The notes: generated by a model from the sequence alone, not told the origin. A stretch of DNA of 9,932 nucleotides from DASUFH01 sp036274645 (GCA_036274645.1 DASUFH010000339.1:1-9932); one strand, 5' to 3'. Numbered from the stretch's first letter, positions 1 through 7,259 are shown. Numbers and translations are program-made.

Positions 1-17
1 CCGCCCCTACAGCAGAC
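1..17. repeat. Edge-truncated half copy of palindromic repeat family A
   Basis: The window opens with CCGCCCCTACA followed by GCAGAC. This matches the outer half of the family A copy at 1500-1530, which reads GACCGCCCCTACATGCAGAC, with one base missing. The rest of this copy would lie to the left of the window. The assignment rests on this short match only. Confidence 0.45.
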
Positions 18-62
18 GCGGATGGAAAGCGCGCGCCCTTCCTCTGACGCCGTTTCCAGAAG

Positions 63-86
63 ATCAGACGCTTAATCAGACGCTTA
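63..86. repeat. 12-bp tandem direct repeat, two copies
   Basis: ATCAGACGCTTA occurs twice back to back (63-74 and 75-86), just upstream of the DUF2071 gene. It could be a slippage duplication or a pair of regulator half-sites. The sequence gives no means of choosing. Confidence 0.6.
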
Positions 87-89
87 ATC

Positions 90-118
90 TTGCGGACCGG
101 GCGCGGATCGCCTATGTT
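90..118 (+). promoter_or_regulatory. Possible sigma70-type promoter for the DUF2071-DUF2721 pair
   Basis: TTGCGG (90-95) and TATGTT (113-118) are separated by 17 bases, 23 bases before the start codon at 142. Each box matches its consensus only partly (3/6 and 4/6), so chance is a real possibility. The 12-bp tandem repeat ends just upstream of the -35 candidate. Confidence 0.22.
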
Positions 119-141
119 CTGCTCCGTCCCCGGAATTTTCG

Positions 142-936
142 ATGGCGCAAGCGAACGATCTCTTCAAACAGCTCAAACGGCATCCGCTCCCGATCGCGGC
201 GCGCTTCGAACACGCGCTCGCGCTGACCTATGCGCTGCCCGAAAGCGCGCTGGCCCCGCTCATTCCCCCCGGACTCGAACTCGACACCTGGAACGGCCAC
301 GCCTTCATTGCCGTCGCCACAGTTCGAACGCGTGGCCTGCGACCGTCATTTTTGCCGTCGGTGTTTGGAAGGAACTTCCTGCTGGCCGGCTACCGCATAT
401 TCACGCGGTTCCGTACCTCGAATGGAGACGTTTTGCGCGGCCTGCGCATCATTCGCACGGATGCCACCAGCGCATCGATGGTGACCTGGGGTAATCGGCT
501 CACCCGGTATGCCTACCACCACGCGGACATGCAGAGCGACAGACGGAATGGAACTCTTCTCTTCAGCGTCCGCACTCCGCGCGGAGAAGCCGATCTGGAG
601 TTCAGCGCCCACGTCGCGGGAAGGCCCGCGCCCCTGCCGCCGGAATCCCCGTTTCCGGACATGGAAACGGCCCGGGAATATTCCGCGCCGCTTCCCCTCA
701 CGTTCGACTATGAGCCGGAAACCAACTCGATGATCGTGGTGCGCGGGCGGCGCGCCCATTGGAACCCGCAACCGGTCTCGGTCGACGTCCGCCGGAATAC
801 CTTTCTGACCTCCGACCTGTTCGCCGGCGCGCCGGCGATCCTGGCCAACGCCTTTTACGTTGAAGACGTCCCGTATTTGTGGGAACGCGGACGCCGTGAA
901 CCGGTTCAGAAAGGCTCCTTGCGCGACAGCGGATAA
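142..936 (+). CDS. DUF2071 (YqjF-like, COG2071) family protein
   Basis: This 264-residue protein has the character of the DUF2071/YqjF family of single-domain soluble proteins. Members have no assigned biochemical function; the fold is related to acetoacetate decarboxylase-like proteins. Recognisable features are the N-terminal stretch from about residue 20 to 60, which runs from HALALTYALP through LIPPGLELDTW to HAFIAVATVRTRGLRP. A central segment follows with GYRIFTRFRT and GLRIIRTDA, and a later LTFDYEPETNSM segment. No signal peptide or membrane segment is visible, so it is probably cytoplasmic. The ATG at 142 is the first one that fits the family N-terminus; only a weak GGAA precedes it. 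The gene ends 21 bases before the DUF2721 gene on the same strand, so the two are probably co-transcribed. Family assignment is from sequence resemblance; a role cannot be given. Confidence 0.8.
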   Translation: MAQANDLFKQLKRHPLPIAARFEHALALTYALPESALAPLIPPGLELDTWNGHAFIAVATVRTRGLRPSFLPSVFGRNFLLAGYRIFTRFRTSNGDVLRGLRIIRTDATSASMVTWGNRLTRYAYHHADMQSDRRNGTLLFSVRTPRGEADLEFSAHVAGRPAPLPPESPFPDMETAREYSAPLPLTFDYEPETNSMIVVRGRRAHWNPQPVSVDVRRNTFLTSDLFAGAPAILANAFYVEDVPYLWERGRREPVQKGSLRDSG

Positions 937-957
937 TAGATCCGTGGTAACTGCCGG

Positions 958-1404
958 ATGCCTTTGAGCGATCTCATCCCCATTCTTCAGATTGCGATCG
1001 GTCCCGTGATCCTGATTTCCGGTGTGGGACTGTTGCTGCTTTCGATGACCAACCGCTTCGGACGTGTGATCGACCGGTCGCGGGAACTGACGCGCGCCCT
1101 GCGCGCGCCCACCGCCACCGCGGAAGAACGGGCTCGCGCGCTCGCGCAGATCGAGATCCTCTCGACGCGCGCGCGCCTGACGCGCGAAGCGATCACTCTG
1201 GCGATTCTCAGCGTGCTGTCTGCCGCGGTCCTGATCATGACGCTGTTTGTGTCCGCGATTCTGAAGTGGGAAATGGGATACGTGGTCGTGTCGCTGTTTG
1301 CGTGCTGCATGGTGACACTGATCGGCTCGCTGGTGTCTTTCCTGCGCGACATCAACCTGTCACTGGCGGCGCTAAAGCTGGAATTGAAGAGTGTGGGACG
1401 CTGA
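958..1404 (+). CDS. DUF2721 family inner-membrane protein
   Basis: This small 148-residue integral membrane protein resembles the DUF2721 family, whose function is unknown. The N-terminal hydrophobic segment (about residues 7-29) has the family pattern IGPVILISGVGLLLLSMTNR. An arginine-rich amphipathic stretch follows (about 30-70, with NRFGRVIDRSRELTRAL), probably cytoplasmic. Two more hydrophobic segments lie at about 77-101 and 104-126. The C-terminus is short and basic, ending after FLRDINLSLAALKLELK. Three membrane passes are therefore predicted. The start at 958 has no strong Shine-Dalgarno sequence. With only 21 bases between it and the preceding gene, coupled or read-through expression is likely. 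The gene ends 16 bases before a palindromic repeat at the convergent junction. Confidence 0.8.
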   Translation: MPLSDLIPILQIAIGPVILISGVGLLLLSMTNRFGRVIDRSRELTRALRAPTATAEERARALAQIEILSTRARLTREAITLAILSVLSAAVLIMTLFVSAILKWEMGYVVVSLFACCMVTLIGSLVSFLRDINLSLAALKLELKSVGR

Positions 1405-1420
1405 GGACCGCGCGCCCTCT

Positions 1421-1526
1421 GCTTGTAGGGGCGGTCTATGACCGCCCAGTGTTTCGGAATGAATTCTTGTGAAACCAAGGGGTTCCACTCCGGAACGTCG
1501 GGCGGTCATAGACCGCCCCTACATGC
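1421..1526. repeat. Pair of inverted family A palindromic repeats (REP/MITE-like)
   Basis: Two 27-base arms, 1421-1447 and 1500-1526, are inverted copies of each other with a single mismatch. Each arm also contains its own palindrome, GGGCGGTC-TAT-GACCGCCC, bordered by a conserved TTGTAGG/CCTACA edge. The whole unit is about 106 bases with a 52-base spacer. It sits between the converging DUF2721 and TPR-like genes, where the hairpins could also act as a bidirectional RNA stop or 3'-end protector, although no T-tract follows. Other family A copies or halves are at 1-17, 4183-4209 and 9029-9043. This looks like a bacterial interspersed repeat; no mobilising gene is in the window. Confidence 0.85.
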
Positions 1527-1645
1527 AGACAGGGGCTCAACACGCTTCCGTTGTGAAAAGCCTTCCTCTGTGGACAGGAGGGGAATCCGACACGTCAGTT
1601 TCTGGGGAGACCGCCCTGCTCAAATGGTTCCCCTGATTTTTGCCC

Positions 1646-2848
1646 CTATTCCCCGAGTTCAATCTTCTTCTGCTGGATGAACTCATCCAGAGGGACGGTG
1701 GCTTCGGTTTTGCTCTTGTAGAGCTTTTCGAGTTCGTTTCGGGCCAGGCCGGGTTCCGGACCTTCGCCACCGATCGCCACGCTGCGGGCAAAGGCGTCCA
1801 GGGCTTTTTCCCGCTTCTCTGTGAAATCCTGGATTAACGGCGCCGCAGCCATTTCCAGTTTTTCCTTCTCCGCCTTGTTCTCCTCCGACTCGCAGCTCAC
1901 CGCCGTAACCTGCGCCTCGAGTTCCATGCGCCTGGCGGTGTTCTCATCAGTGCTGCAGTTGGACTCTGCGTTGCATCCCTCGATGAATGCTTTCAGCTGC
2001 TCAAAGGCCATCTGCCCGGCGTCATTGCAGGCCATCACGAACAGACGCAGCTTCTCCTGCGCGGCGATGGCCAGTTCGTTGGCGGCGCGCACCTGATAGT
2101 AGTAGCAGATGCCGAGGTAGTATTGCGCCGCGGCGTCTTTGGGCGTCATCTTGACCAGGTCCCCATAGGCCGTGGCGCAATTCACGTAGTCTTTCTTCGT
2201 CAGAAACCGGCTGGCGACGATCTTCTGGTTCTGAATCGAAATGGCCGTCCGGACGGGCTGCCACTGGTCGTCGGGAATCGCGGCCGGCTTATCGAGCTTC
2301 AGGACGCGTTCGCCATAACTCATGAACTCGTCCAGAATCGGCTCCTGCGCTTCAGCGCTGTCGGGCAGCGGCGGAATCGTGGTCGCCAGCGTCAGCAGGG
2401 CATTCAGGTTGTTCGGATCGAGAGCGAGAATCTTCTTGGCGTACCCGAGCGTCTTTTCCAGGCTCTTGATTTCGCTCCCGGCGATCGTCATCCCTTCCCC
2501 ATAAAACGCCACGCGCTTGTCGGCCGGCGTCCTGGGAACCAGCTTGTCGATGCGGTCGATGGTCTCCAGAGCCTTCGGCCAGTTCTTCTCCTGCTTGTAG
2601 CTGAGAAAAAGAATCAGGAACACGTTGTCCCGATACATCGACTCGATGAACTCCTTGCGGGAGTCCGCAAGGAAGGTTTCAGAGAGTTCGATCTTCCTGG
2701 GCGCTGGAGTCGCAGTGTCGTAGATGGGCCGGTAGGCCGTGATGTCGGGCGACTCTGCCGGTTGCTGTGCGGCCTGCCGAGCCCATCCCGGAACCGCTGC
2801 TGTCGAAACCAGCAAGACGGCAATTACGAAACCTATGGTTGTCCTCAT
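1646..2848 (-). CDS. Exported TPR-like protein of unknown function
   Basis: The protein has 400 residues. The N-terminus is a Sec signal peptide: MRTT, a hydrophobic core to about residue 19, and a likely cleavage after GWA near residue 23. No lipobox cysteine is present, so a soluble periplasmic or secreted product is expected. The mature part is alpha-helical. It has TPR-like helix pairs, clearest around KNWPKALETIDRIDKLVP (about residue 88), LGYAKKILALDPNNLNALL (about 135-155) and YVNCATAYGDLVKMTPKDAA followed by QYYLGICYYYQ (about 220-255). The last third is charged and helical, with several cysteines (GCNAESNC and VSCES) that could form disulfides outside the cytoplasm. GGAGG at 2858-2862 lies 9 bases before the ATG and supports this start. 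TPR proteins usually hold partner proteins; the partner here is unknown. The gene appears to stand alone, with repeats on both sides. Confidence 0.75.
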   Translation of the reverse strand: MRTTIGFVIAVLLVSTAAVPGWARQAAQQPAESPDITAYRPIYDTATPAPRKIELSETFLADSRKEFIESMYRDNVFLILFLSYKQEKNWPKALETIDRIDKLVPRTPADKRVAFYGEGMTIAGSEIKSLEKTLGYAKKILALDPNNLNALLTLATTIPPLPDSAEAQEPILDEFMSYGERVLKLDKPAAIPDDQWQPVRTAISIQNQKIVASRFLTKKDYVNCATAYGDLVKMTPKDAAAQYYLGICYYYQVRAANELAIAAQEKLRLFVMACNDAGQMAFEQLKAFIEGCNAESNCSTDENTARRMELEAQVTAVSCESEENKAEKEKLEMAAAPLIQDFTEKREKALDAFARSVAIGGEGPEPGLARNELEKLYKSKTEATVPLDEFIQQKKIELGE

Positions 2849-2936
2849 CGAACGGCGCCTCCAAAGCCTGAATAAGCAATTTGCCGCAATATTACCTGAA
2901 GAGACTAACTAAACGTAAGCGGTCCATGGAAGTTCG

Positions 2937-3028
2937 GGGAGTTCCGGGACCAGCCTCCGAATTTCCCGCGGGACGATACCTCAAAGACTCAAGCTTCGGC
3001 AATTGGGGAGGCTGTCCCCGGAACTCCC
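2937..3028. repeat. Imperfect inverted repeat, family B (REP-like)
   Basis: The left arm (2937-2963) and the right arm (3001-3028) are reverse complements apart from one gap and a few mismatches. Both carry the word GGGAGTTCCGGG in one orientation or the other, and a GGAGGCTG/CAGCCTCC core. The spacer contains a perfect 10-base palindrome, TCCCGCGGGA, at 2964-2973. The element lies between two genes on the minus strand, 12 bases past the lactonase stop codon, so its transcript would form a stem-loop just after that gene. Words such as GGGGACAG resemble the interspersed repeats often seen with REP-associated tyrosine transposases, but that link is an inference and no transposase is present. 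Confidence 0.75.
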
Positions 3029-3040
3029 GTTATTTTGACG

Positions 3041-4148
3041 TCATCCTGCAAAAACGACACATACCGGCGACGGAACATCCAATACGACTCCCGGGGGGAT
3101 GAGTTCGCCGGAGCCCGCATCCACCCTGAAGACGACCACGTTGTTGGAATCCTGATTGGCCGCGAACAGATATCCGGCGCCGGGAGCGAGGGCAAAGTGT
3201 CGCGGAGTTCTTCCGCCGGAAGGGGCCGCGCCGCGGAGTTTCAGACGGCCGCCCTGAGCCACATCGAAGATGGCGATGGTGTTCTGCCCCCGGTTCGACG
3301 TGTAAACGACCTTTCCATTCGGATGCGCAGCAATCTCCGCTCCGCTCCGGTTTCCGGTGAACGTTTCCGGAAGCGCGGAAACGGTTTCGAGATCCGTCAG
3401 ACGGCCCTCGTCATCGTCGTAGCTCATCACGGCGACCGACGCCTGCATTTCGGTCAGGACATACACCACTTTCCCGTCCGGACTCCAGGCCAGGTGGCGT
3501 GGCCCGGAGCCGGCCGCCATCCGGGCGAAGGCGGGTTCGGCCGGGGCCAGGGCGCCTTTGGAAGGCGTCGAATCGGTAGACCAGGATCCTGTCCAGCCCG
3601 AGATCCGCCACCAGCAGAAACCGGTTGTCCGGAGAAATGTTCACCGAATGGGCATGCGGACCGGACTGGCGTTGGGGGTTGACGCTCGATCCGGAATGCT
3701 GGACCGCCGCCGTGGCGGCGCCAAGACTGCCGTCGTCGCGAACAGGCAGAACGGCGATGCTGCCGCTCGTGTAATTGGCCACGAAGAGCCATCGGCCCGT
3801 CCGGTCCAGTTCCAGGTGACACGGTCCGCTGCCGCGCGATGAAACGGCGTTGATCGCTTTCAGCATGCCCGTCGGCCGGTCGATCTCGAAGGAAAGGACC
3901 ATTCCGGCGTTGTCTTCGTTCACGGCATACAGAAATCGCCCATTGGGATGAACGGTCAGAAACGACGGGTTGCTCGTCTCGGCGGCAAGACCGATCGGAG
4001 TCACCTTGCCGGATGCCGGATCGAAGCGGAACCCATAGATGCCCCGGCCACCCCGGCCGGTGTACCCGCCGACATATATCAAGGTCTCCGCCGGTGGCGT
4101 CAGAAGGGATGCGAGCGCCGCCATGATCATTACTCCGAGAATCTTCAC
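3041..4148 (-). pseudogene. Exported lactonase-family (7-bladed beta-propeller) protein, interrupted by one frameshift
   Basis: This is a member of the lactonase/YbhE-like beta-propeller family (COG2706, Pfam lactonase). The family includes cytoplasmic 6-phosphogluconolactonase Pgl and 3-carboxymuconate cyclase-like proteins. The first reading frame runs from 4148 and carries a hydrophobic export signal, then LIYVGGYTGRGGRGIYGFRF, SNPSFLTVHPNGRFLYAVNE, GPCHLELDRTGRWLFVANYT and GPHAHSVNISPDNRFLLVAD. After DRILVYRFDA, near 3563, the homology jumps to another frame. That frame continues with SKGALAPAEPAFARM, GSGPRHLAWSPDGKVVYVLT, NRSGAEIAAHPNGKVVYTSN and PSPVCVVFAG, ending in TGA at 3041. Dropping one base restores about 368 residues, the usual family length. 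With an export signal the substrate is probably not cytoplasmic 6-phosphogluconolactone. The start may be GTG 4148 or ATG 4124. Whether this is a true pseudogene or an assembly error cannot be told here. Confidence 0.8.
4133..4136 (-). promoter_or_regulatory. GGAG ribosome-binding site that may decide the lactonase start
   Basis: On the minus strand, GGAG lies 8 bases before the ATG at 4124, a normal spacing. The GTG at 4148 has no purine-rich site at a good distance. Starting at 4124 would shorten the signal sequence to begin at MAALASLL, which is rather short for Sec export, so both starts stay open. Confidence 0.35.
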
Positions 4149-4182
4149 GCGAAAGAGTTTACCGCGTCTCTCGTCCCCGCCT

Positions 4183-4209
4183 GCTTGTAGGGGCGGGCAT
4201 GGTCCGCCC
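4183..4209. repeat. Diverged family A palindromic repeat in a divergent promoter region
   Basis: The copy begins with GCTTGTAGGGGCGG, identical to the start of the 1421 copy. It then reads GGCATGGTCCGCCC, so the inner palindrome is GGGCGG (4191-4196) paired with CCGCCC (4204-4209) around a 7-base loop. It lies in the 126-base gap between the divergently transcribed lactonase and M16 protease genes. Confidence 0.7.
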
Positions 4210-4239
4210 TGCAGCGAGCGCGGGATGGGTGAACCGCGC

Positions 4240-4245
4240 TACAAT
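4240..4245 (+). promoter_or_regulatory. Possible -10 box for the M16 protease gene
   Basis: TACAAT matches the sigma70 -10 consensus at 5 of 6 positions and lies 29 bases before the start codon at 4275, a plausible leader length. No recognisable -35 box is at the right distance; that position falls just past the palindromic repeat. Confidence 0.35.
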
Positions 4246-4274
4246 CTTTACTTATTCCAAAGCGGGAGACTTTC

Positions 4275-7124
4275 ATGAACGCACGCGGGAAAATTCGCGC
4301 CGCCGCAGTCATTGCACTCATCTTTTTAGCAGGACTGGCGGGCGCCCAGCAGCCGGACGCCGCCAGCCAGAAGATTGCGGCTTCGCTGAAGCTCGATCAG
4401 GCCATTCCAACCCATCCGTCCATCCTGACGGAGACGTTGCCGAATGGGCTGCGTTATTACGTTCGCGGCAACGCCAGGCCGAACAAGCGGGCCGAATTAC
4501 GGCTGGTCGTCAAGGCGGGCTCGGTACTGGAAGACGATGACCAGCAGGGACTGGCGCATTTTGTCGAGCACATGGCGTTCAACGGAACCATGCATTTTCC
4601 CGGCGAGGAAGTAGTCCGGTTCCTGCAGTCGATCGGCATGCGGTTCGGCGCCGACGTCAACGCCGGAACGTCGTTTGATGAAACGACGTACATGTTGACC
4701 GTTCCGACGGACGATCCCGCGGTGCTCGACCGCTCGTTCCAGATTCTCGAAGACTGGGCTCACAACGTGACCTTCGATAGCGAAGAGATCGAAAAAGAGC
4801 GCGGCGTCGTGCTGGAAGAATGGCGCCTGCGGCGCAGCGCGGGCTCACGCCTGCAGGAAAAGGAATTTCCCATCCTGCTGAAGGGCTCGCGTTATGCGGA
4901 TCGGCTGCCGATCGGCAAACCCGAAATCATCCAGACCTTCAAACCCGAAACGCTGAAGCGGTTTTACCGCGACTGGTATCGTCCCGATCTCATGGCGGTG
5001 GTGGCCGTCGGCGACTTCAACGTCAGCGCCGTCGAGGCGATGATCAAGGCGCATTTCGGCCCAATCCCGGCTCCGAAACCGGCGCGGAAGCGGCCGGTCT
5101 ACGATGTGCCCAATCATTCCGGCACGCTCTACATCGTCACGGCGGACAAGGAACTGACGGGAACCAGCGTCGAGCTCGACAACCTCATGGCCGCTCGCAA
5201 AGAGGGATCCACCGGGAACTATCGCGCGCAGATCGTCGATACCCTCTTCACCTCCATGCTCTCCGACCGCTTCGCTCAGATCGCGCAGGCGCCGGACGCG
5301 CCGATCATCCAGGCGGGCGTGGATCGCGCGGCGTTTATTGCCCGGACCAAGAACACCGCAACGCTGTTTGCCGAGGTCAAGAACAACCAGATCGAAGAGT
5401 CCCTCGGTGTTCTCGTCACCGAAGCCGAACGCGTTCGCAAGTTCGGATTCACTCAGAGCGAACTGGACCGGGCCAAACAGGGTATCCAGCGCAGCTATGA
5501 ACGGATGTTGACCCAGCGGGACGACCGGTCGTCCGCCAGCCATGCGGCGGAATACATCCGGAACTACCTCACCAACGAATCGCTTCCCGGCGCGGATCTG
5601 GAATTCGCGCTCCACCAGCGGTTTCTGCCGGAAATCCAGCTGAAGGAAGTCAACGCGGTGGCCAAAGACTGGTTCGGCAGCGCGAACAACCGGTTCGTGA
5701 CGGTGCGTGTGCCCGACAAGCCCGACCAGAAAACGCCCACGGCCGGACGGCTCGCGGAAGCCATCAAGACGGCATCGGCCGCTCCTATTACAGCTTACGT
5801 GGACACGGCCGCGAATCTGACCCTGATGGATTCAAAACCCAAAGCGGGAACGATCGTCAAGACCACGGAACGGGAGCCCGGAATCACCGAATGGGAACTC
5901 TCCAACGGCGCCCGGGTGGTGCTCAAGCCCACGCGCCTCAAGAACGACGAGATCATGTTTCGCGCCATGAGCTGGGGCGGCACCTCGCTGGCGAGCGACG
6001 CCGACTACATCCCCGCCAGCACCGCGGCGGGCCTGGTGAGCGCCGGCGGCCTCGGGAAACTGAACGCCATCGACCTGAACCGCGCGCTCACGGGAAAGGT
6101 GGCCACCGCCAGTCCGTTCATCAATGAACTGCAGCAGGGATTGACGGGCGGGAGCTCGCCGAAAGACCTCGAAACGATGTTCCAACTCATCAATCTCACG
6201 TTCACCGCGCCGCGCGGCGACGCCGCCGCGTTTCAAACGCAGGTCGCTCAGGCGAAAAGCGCGCTGGCCAACCAGACCGCGTCGCCGAACTTCGCTCTCT
6301 CGAAAACCCTGACCGACACGCTCTACCAGGGACATCTCCGCCGGCAGGTCACGACGACGGAAACCGTGGACAAATGGAACCTCGAGAAGTCGCTCGCCTT
6401 TTACAAGGAGCGATTTGCCGACGCGGGCAGCTTCACATTTTTCTTCGTCGGCGATTTCGATCTGGCGACCATCCGGCCGCTGGTCGAGACCTATCTCGCC
6501 GGGCTACCCGCCACGGGCCGGCACGAAACATGGAAAGATGTAGGGGTCCGGGCGCCGAAAGGCGTTATCGAGAAGTCACTCGAGAAAGGGATCGAGCCCC
6601 GCAGCCAGGTCGTGATCGTGTTCACGGGACCGTTCCAATTCGACCAGACTCACCGGATCGCGATTGAATCCATGGCCGACGCGCTCGACGACCGGCTGCG
6701 GGAATCCATCCGTGAGGAACTCGGCGGCACGTACAGCGTGTCGGCCGGCGCGAGCTATTCCCGGCTGCCGATCGAAGAGTACCGGTTCACAATCCAGTTT
6801 GCGTGCGATCCGGCGCGGGTGGACGAACTCACAAAACGGGTCTATGCGGAAATCGAAAAGCTGAAAACGGACGGGATCACCGAACGGGAAATCAGTTCGG
6901 AACGGGAAACACTGCTTCGGTCATTCGAGACCGACAGCCGGCAGAATTCCTATCTGCTGAACCAGATCGCAAACCGCTACCGCGACGGTCAGGATCCGGC
7001 GGGGTATCTTGCGTATCCGGACGATTACCGGAAGCTCGATGCGGCGGCGATCCAGCAGGCGGCGAAGACGTATCTGGATATGAAGAACCGGATTCAGGTG
7101 ACGTTGTATCCGGAGAAGAAGTAG
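4275..7124 (+). CDS. Exported M16 family zinc metalloprotease (pitrilysin/PqqL-like)
   Basis: This 949-residue protease of family M16 has both halves in one chain. A Sec signal peptide covers about residues 1-24 (RKI-type basic start, hydrophobic core, AGA before QQ). The inverted zinc motif HFVEH is at 95-99: H95 and H99 are ligands and E98 the catalytic base. The third ligand is probably E182 in ERGVVLEEWR (175-184), which has the E-x6-E spacing of pitrilysin and insulysin. An M16 C-type domain follows (about 220-400). The second half begins near residue 540 (TEWELSNGARVVLKP) and lacks the zinc motif, as is usual. It keeps the substrate-binding R813 and Y820 pair in REELGGTY, with the 7-residue spacing of the family. 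It should degrade peptides in the periplasm. GGGAG at 4264-4268, 6 bases before ATG, fixes the start. The gene appears monocistronic; nothing nearby names its substrate. Confidence 0.93.
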   Translation: MNARGKIRAAAVIALIFLAGLAGAQQPDAASQKIAASLKLDQAIPTHPSILTETLPNGLRYYVRGNARPNKRAELRLVVKAGSVLEDDDQQGLAHFVEHMAFNGTMHFPGEEVVRFLQSIGMRFGADVNAGTSFDETTYMLTVPTDDPAVLDRSFQILEDWAHNVTFDSEEIEKERGVVLEEWRLRRSAGSRLQEKEFPILLKGSRYADRLPIGKPEIIQTFKPETLKRFYRDWYRPDLMAVVAVGDFNVSAVEAMIKAHFGPIPAPKPARKRPVYDVPNHSGTLYIVTADKELTGTSVELDNLMAARKEGSTGNYRAQIVDTLFTSMLSDRFAQIAQAPDAPIIQAGVDRAAFIARTKNTATLFAEVKNNQIEESLGVLVTEAERVRKFGFTQSELDRAKQGIQRSYERMLTQRDDRSSASHAAEYIRNYLTNESLPGADLEFALHQRFLPEIQLKEVNAVAKDWFGSANNRFVTVRVPDKPDQKTPTAGRLAEAIKTASAAPITAYVDTAANLTLMDSKPKAGTIVKTTEREPGITEWELSNGARVVLKPTRLKNDEIMFRAMSWGGTSLASDADYIPASTAAGLVSAGGLGKLNAIDLNRALTGKVATASPFINELQQGLTGGSSPKDLETMFQLINLTFTAPRGDAAAFQTQVAQAKSALANQTASPNFALSKTLTDTLYQGHLRRQVTTTETVDKWNLEKSLAFYKERFADAGSFTFFFVGDFDLATIRPLVETYLAGLPATGRHETWKDVGVRAPKGVIEKSLEKGIEPRSQVVIVFTGPFQFDQTHRIAIESMADALDDRLRESIREELGGTYSVSAGASYSRLPIEEYRFTIQFACDPARVDELTKRVYAEIEKLKTDGITEREISSERETLLRSFETDSRQNSYLLNQIANRYRDGQDPAGYLAYPDDYRKLDAAAIQQAAKTYLDMKNRIQVTLYPEKK

Positions 7125-7131
7125 CCCCATT

Positions 7132-7259
7132 TAATCGTTAACTGTTGGCTGTTCACTATTAACTGATTTGCCTGGTGGCATTGACAATTTACCAGCCGAT
7201 CAGTTCTCAATGTCATCAACTGCATCAGTTAACAGTGAACAGCCAACAGTTGATCATTA
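7132..7259. repeat. AT-rich long inverted repeat built from degenerate heptads
   Basis: The arms 7132-7167 and 7224-7259 are 36 bases each and pair over most of their length. There is a perfect 17-base core (7141-7157 with 7234-7250), then one mismatch, then nine more matching bases. Each arm consists of four consecutive 7-base units of the form CAGNNRA (right arm, 7226-7253) or its complement (left arm, 7138-7165, one unit ending in A instead of G). The loop is 56 bases. The element is clearly richer in A and T than the genes around it. It fills the junction between the converging M16 and pdxH genes, so it could end transcription from both sides, although no T-tract follows the stem. Confidence 0.85.

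Noticed and set aside
1421..1526. CRISPR array from the repeated palindromic units
   Set aside because: There are only two copies here, in inverted rather than direct orientation, and no regular spacers or cas genes.
1563..1582. A terminator hairpin around CCTCTGT and ACAGGAGG
   Set aside because: The stem is short with a bulge, has no T-tract on either strand, and is no better than chance in GC-rich DNA.
2123..2875. A plus-strand 250-residue open frame opposite the TPR-like gene
   Set aside because: It shows no recognisable domain. The minus-strand frame has a signal peptide, helix repeats and a good ribosome-binding site.
3411..3520. Two separate genes for the lactonase region
   Set aside because: The two reading frames carry consecutive parts of one beta-propeller protein and join after dropping one base, so they are one broken gene.
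4820..5500. Long open frames inside and opposite the M16 protease gene (also 4845-5615 and 5832-6335 on the minus strand)
   Set aside because: They are arginine/glycine-rich translations of a GC-rich gene in other frames. The M16 frame carries the motifs.
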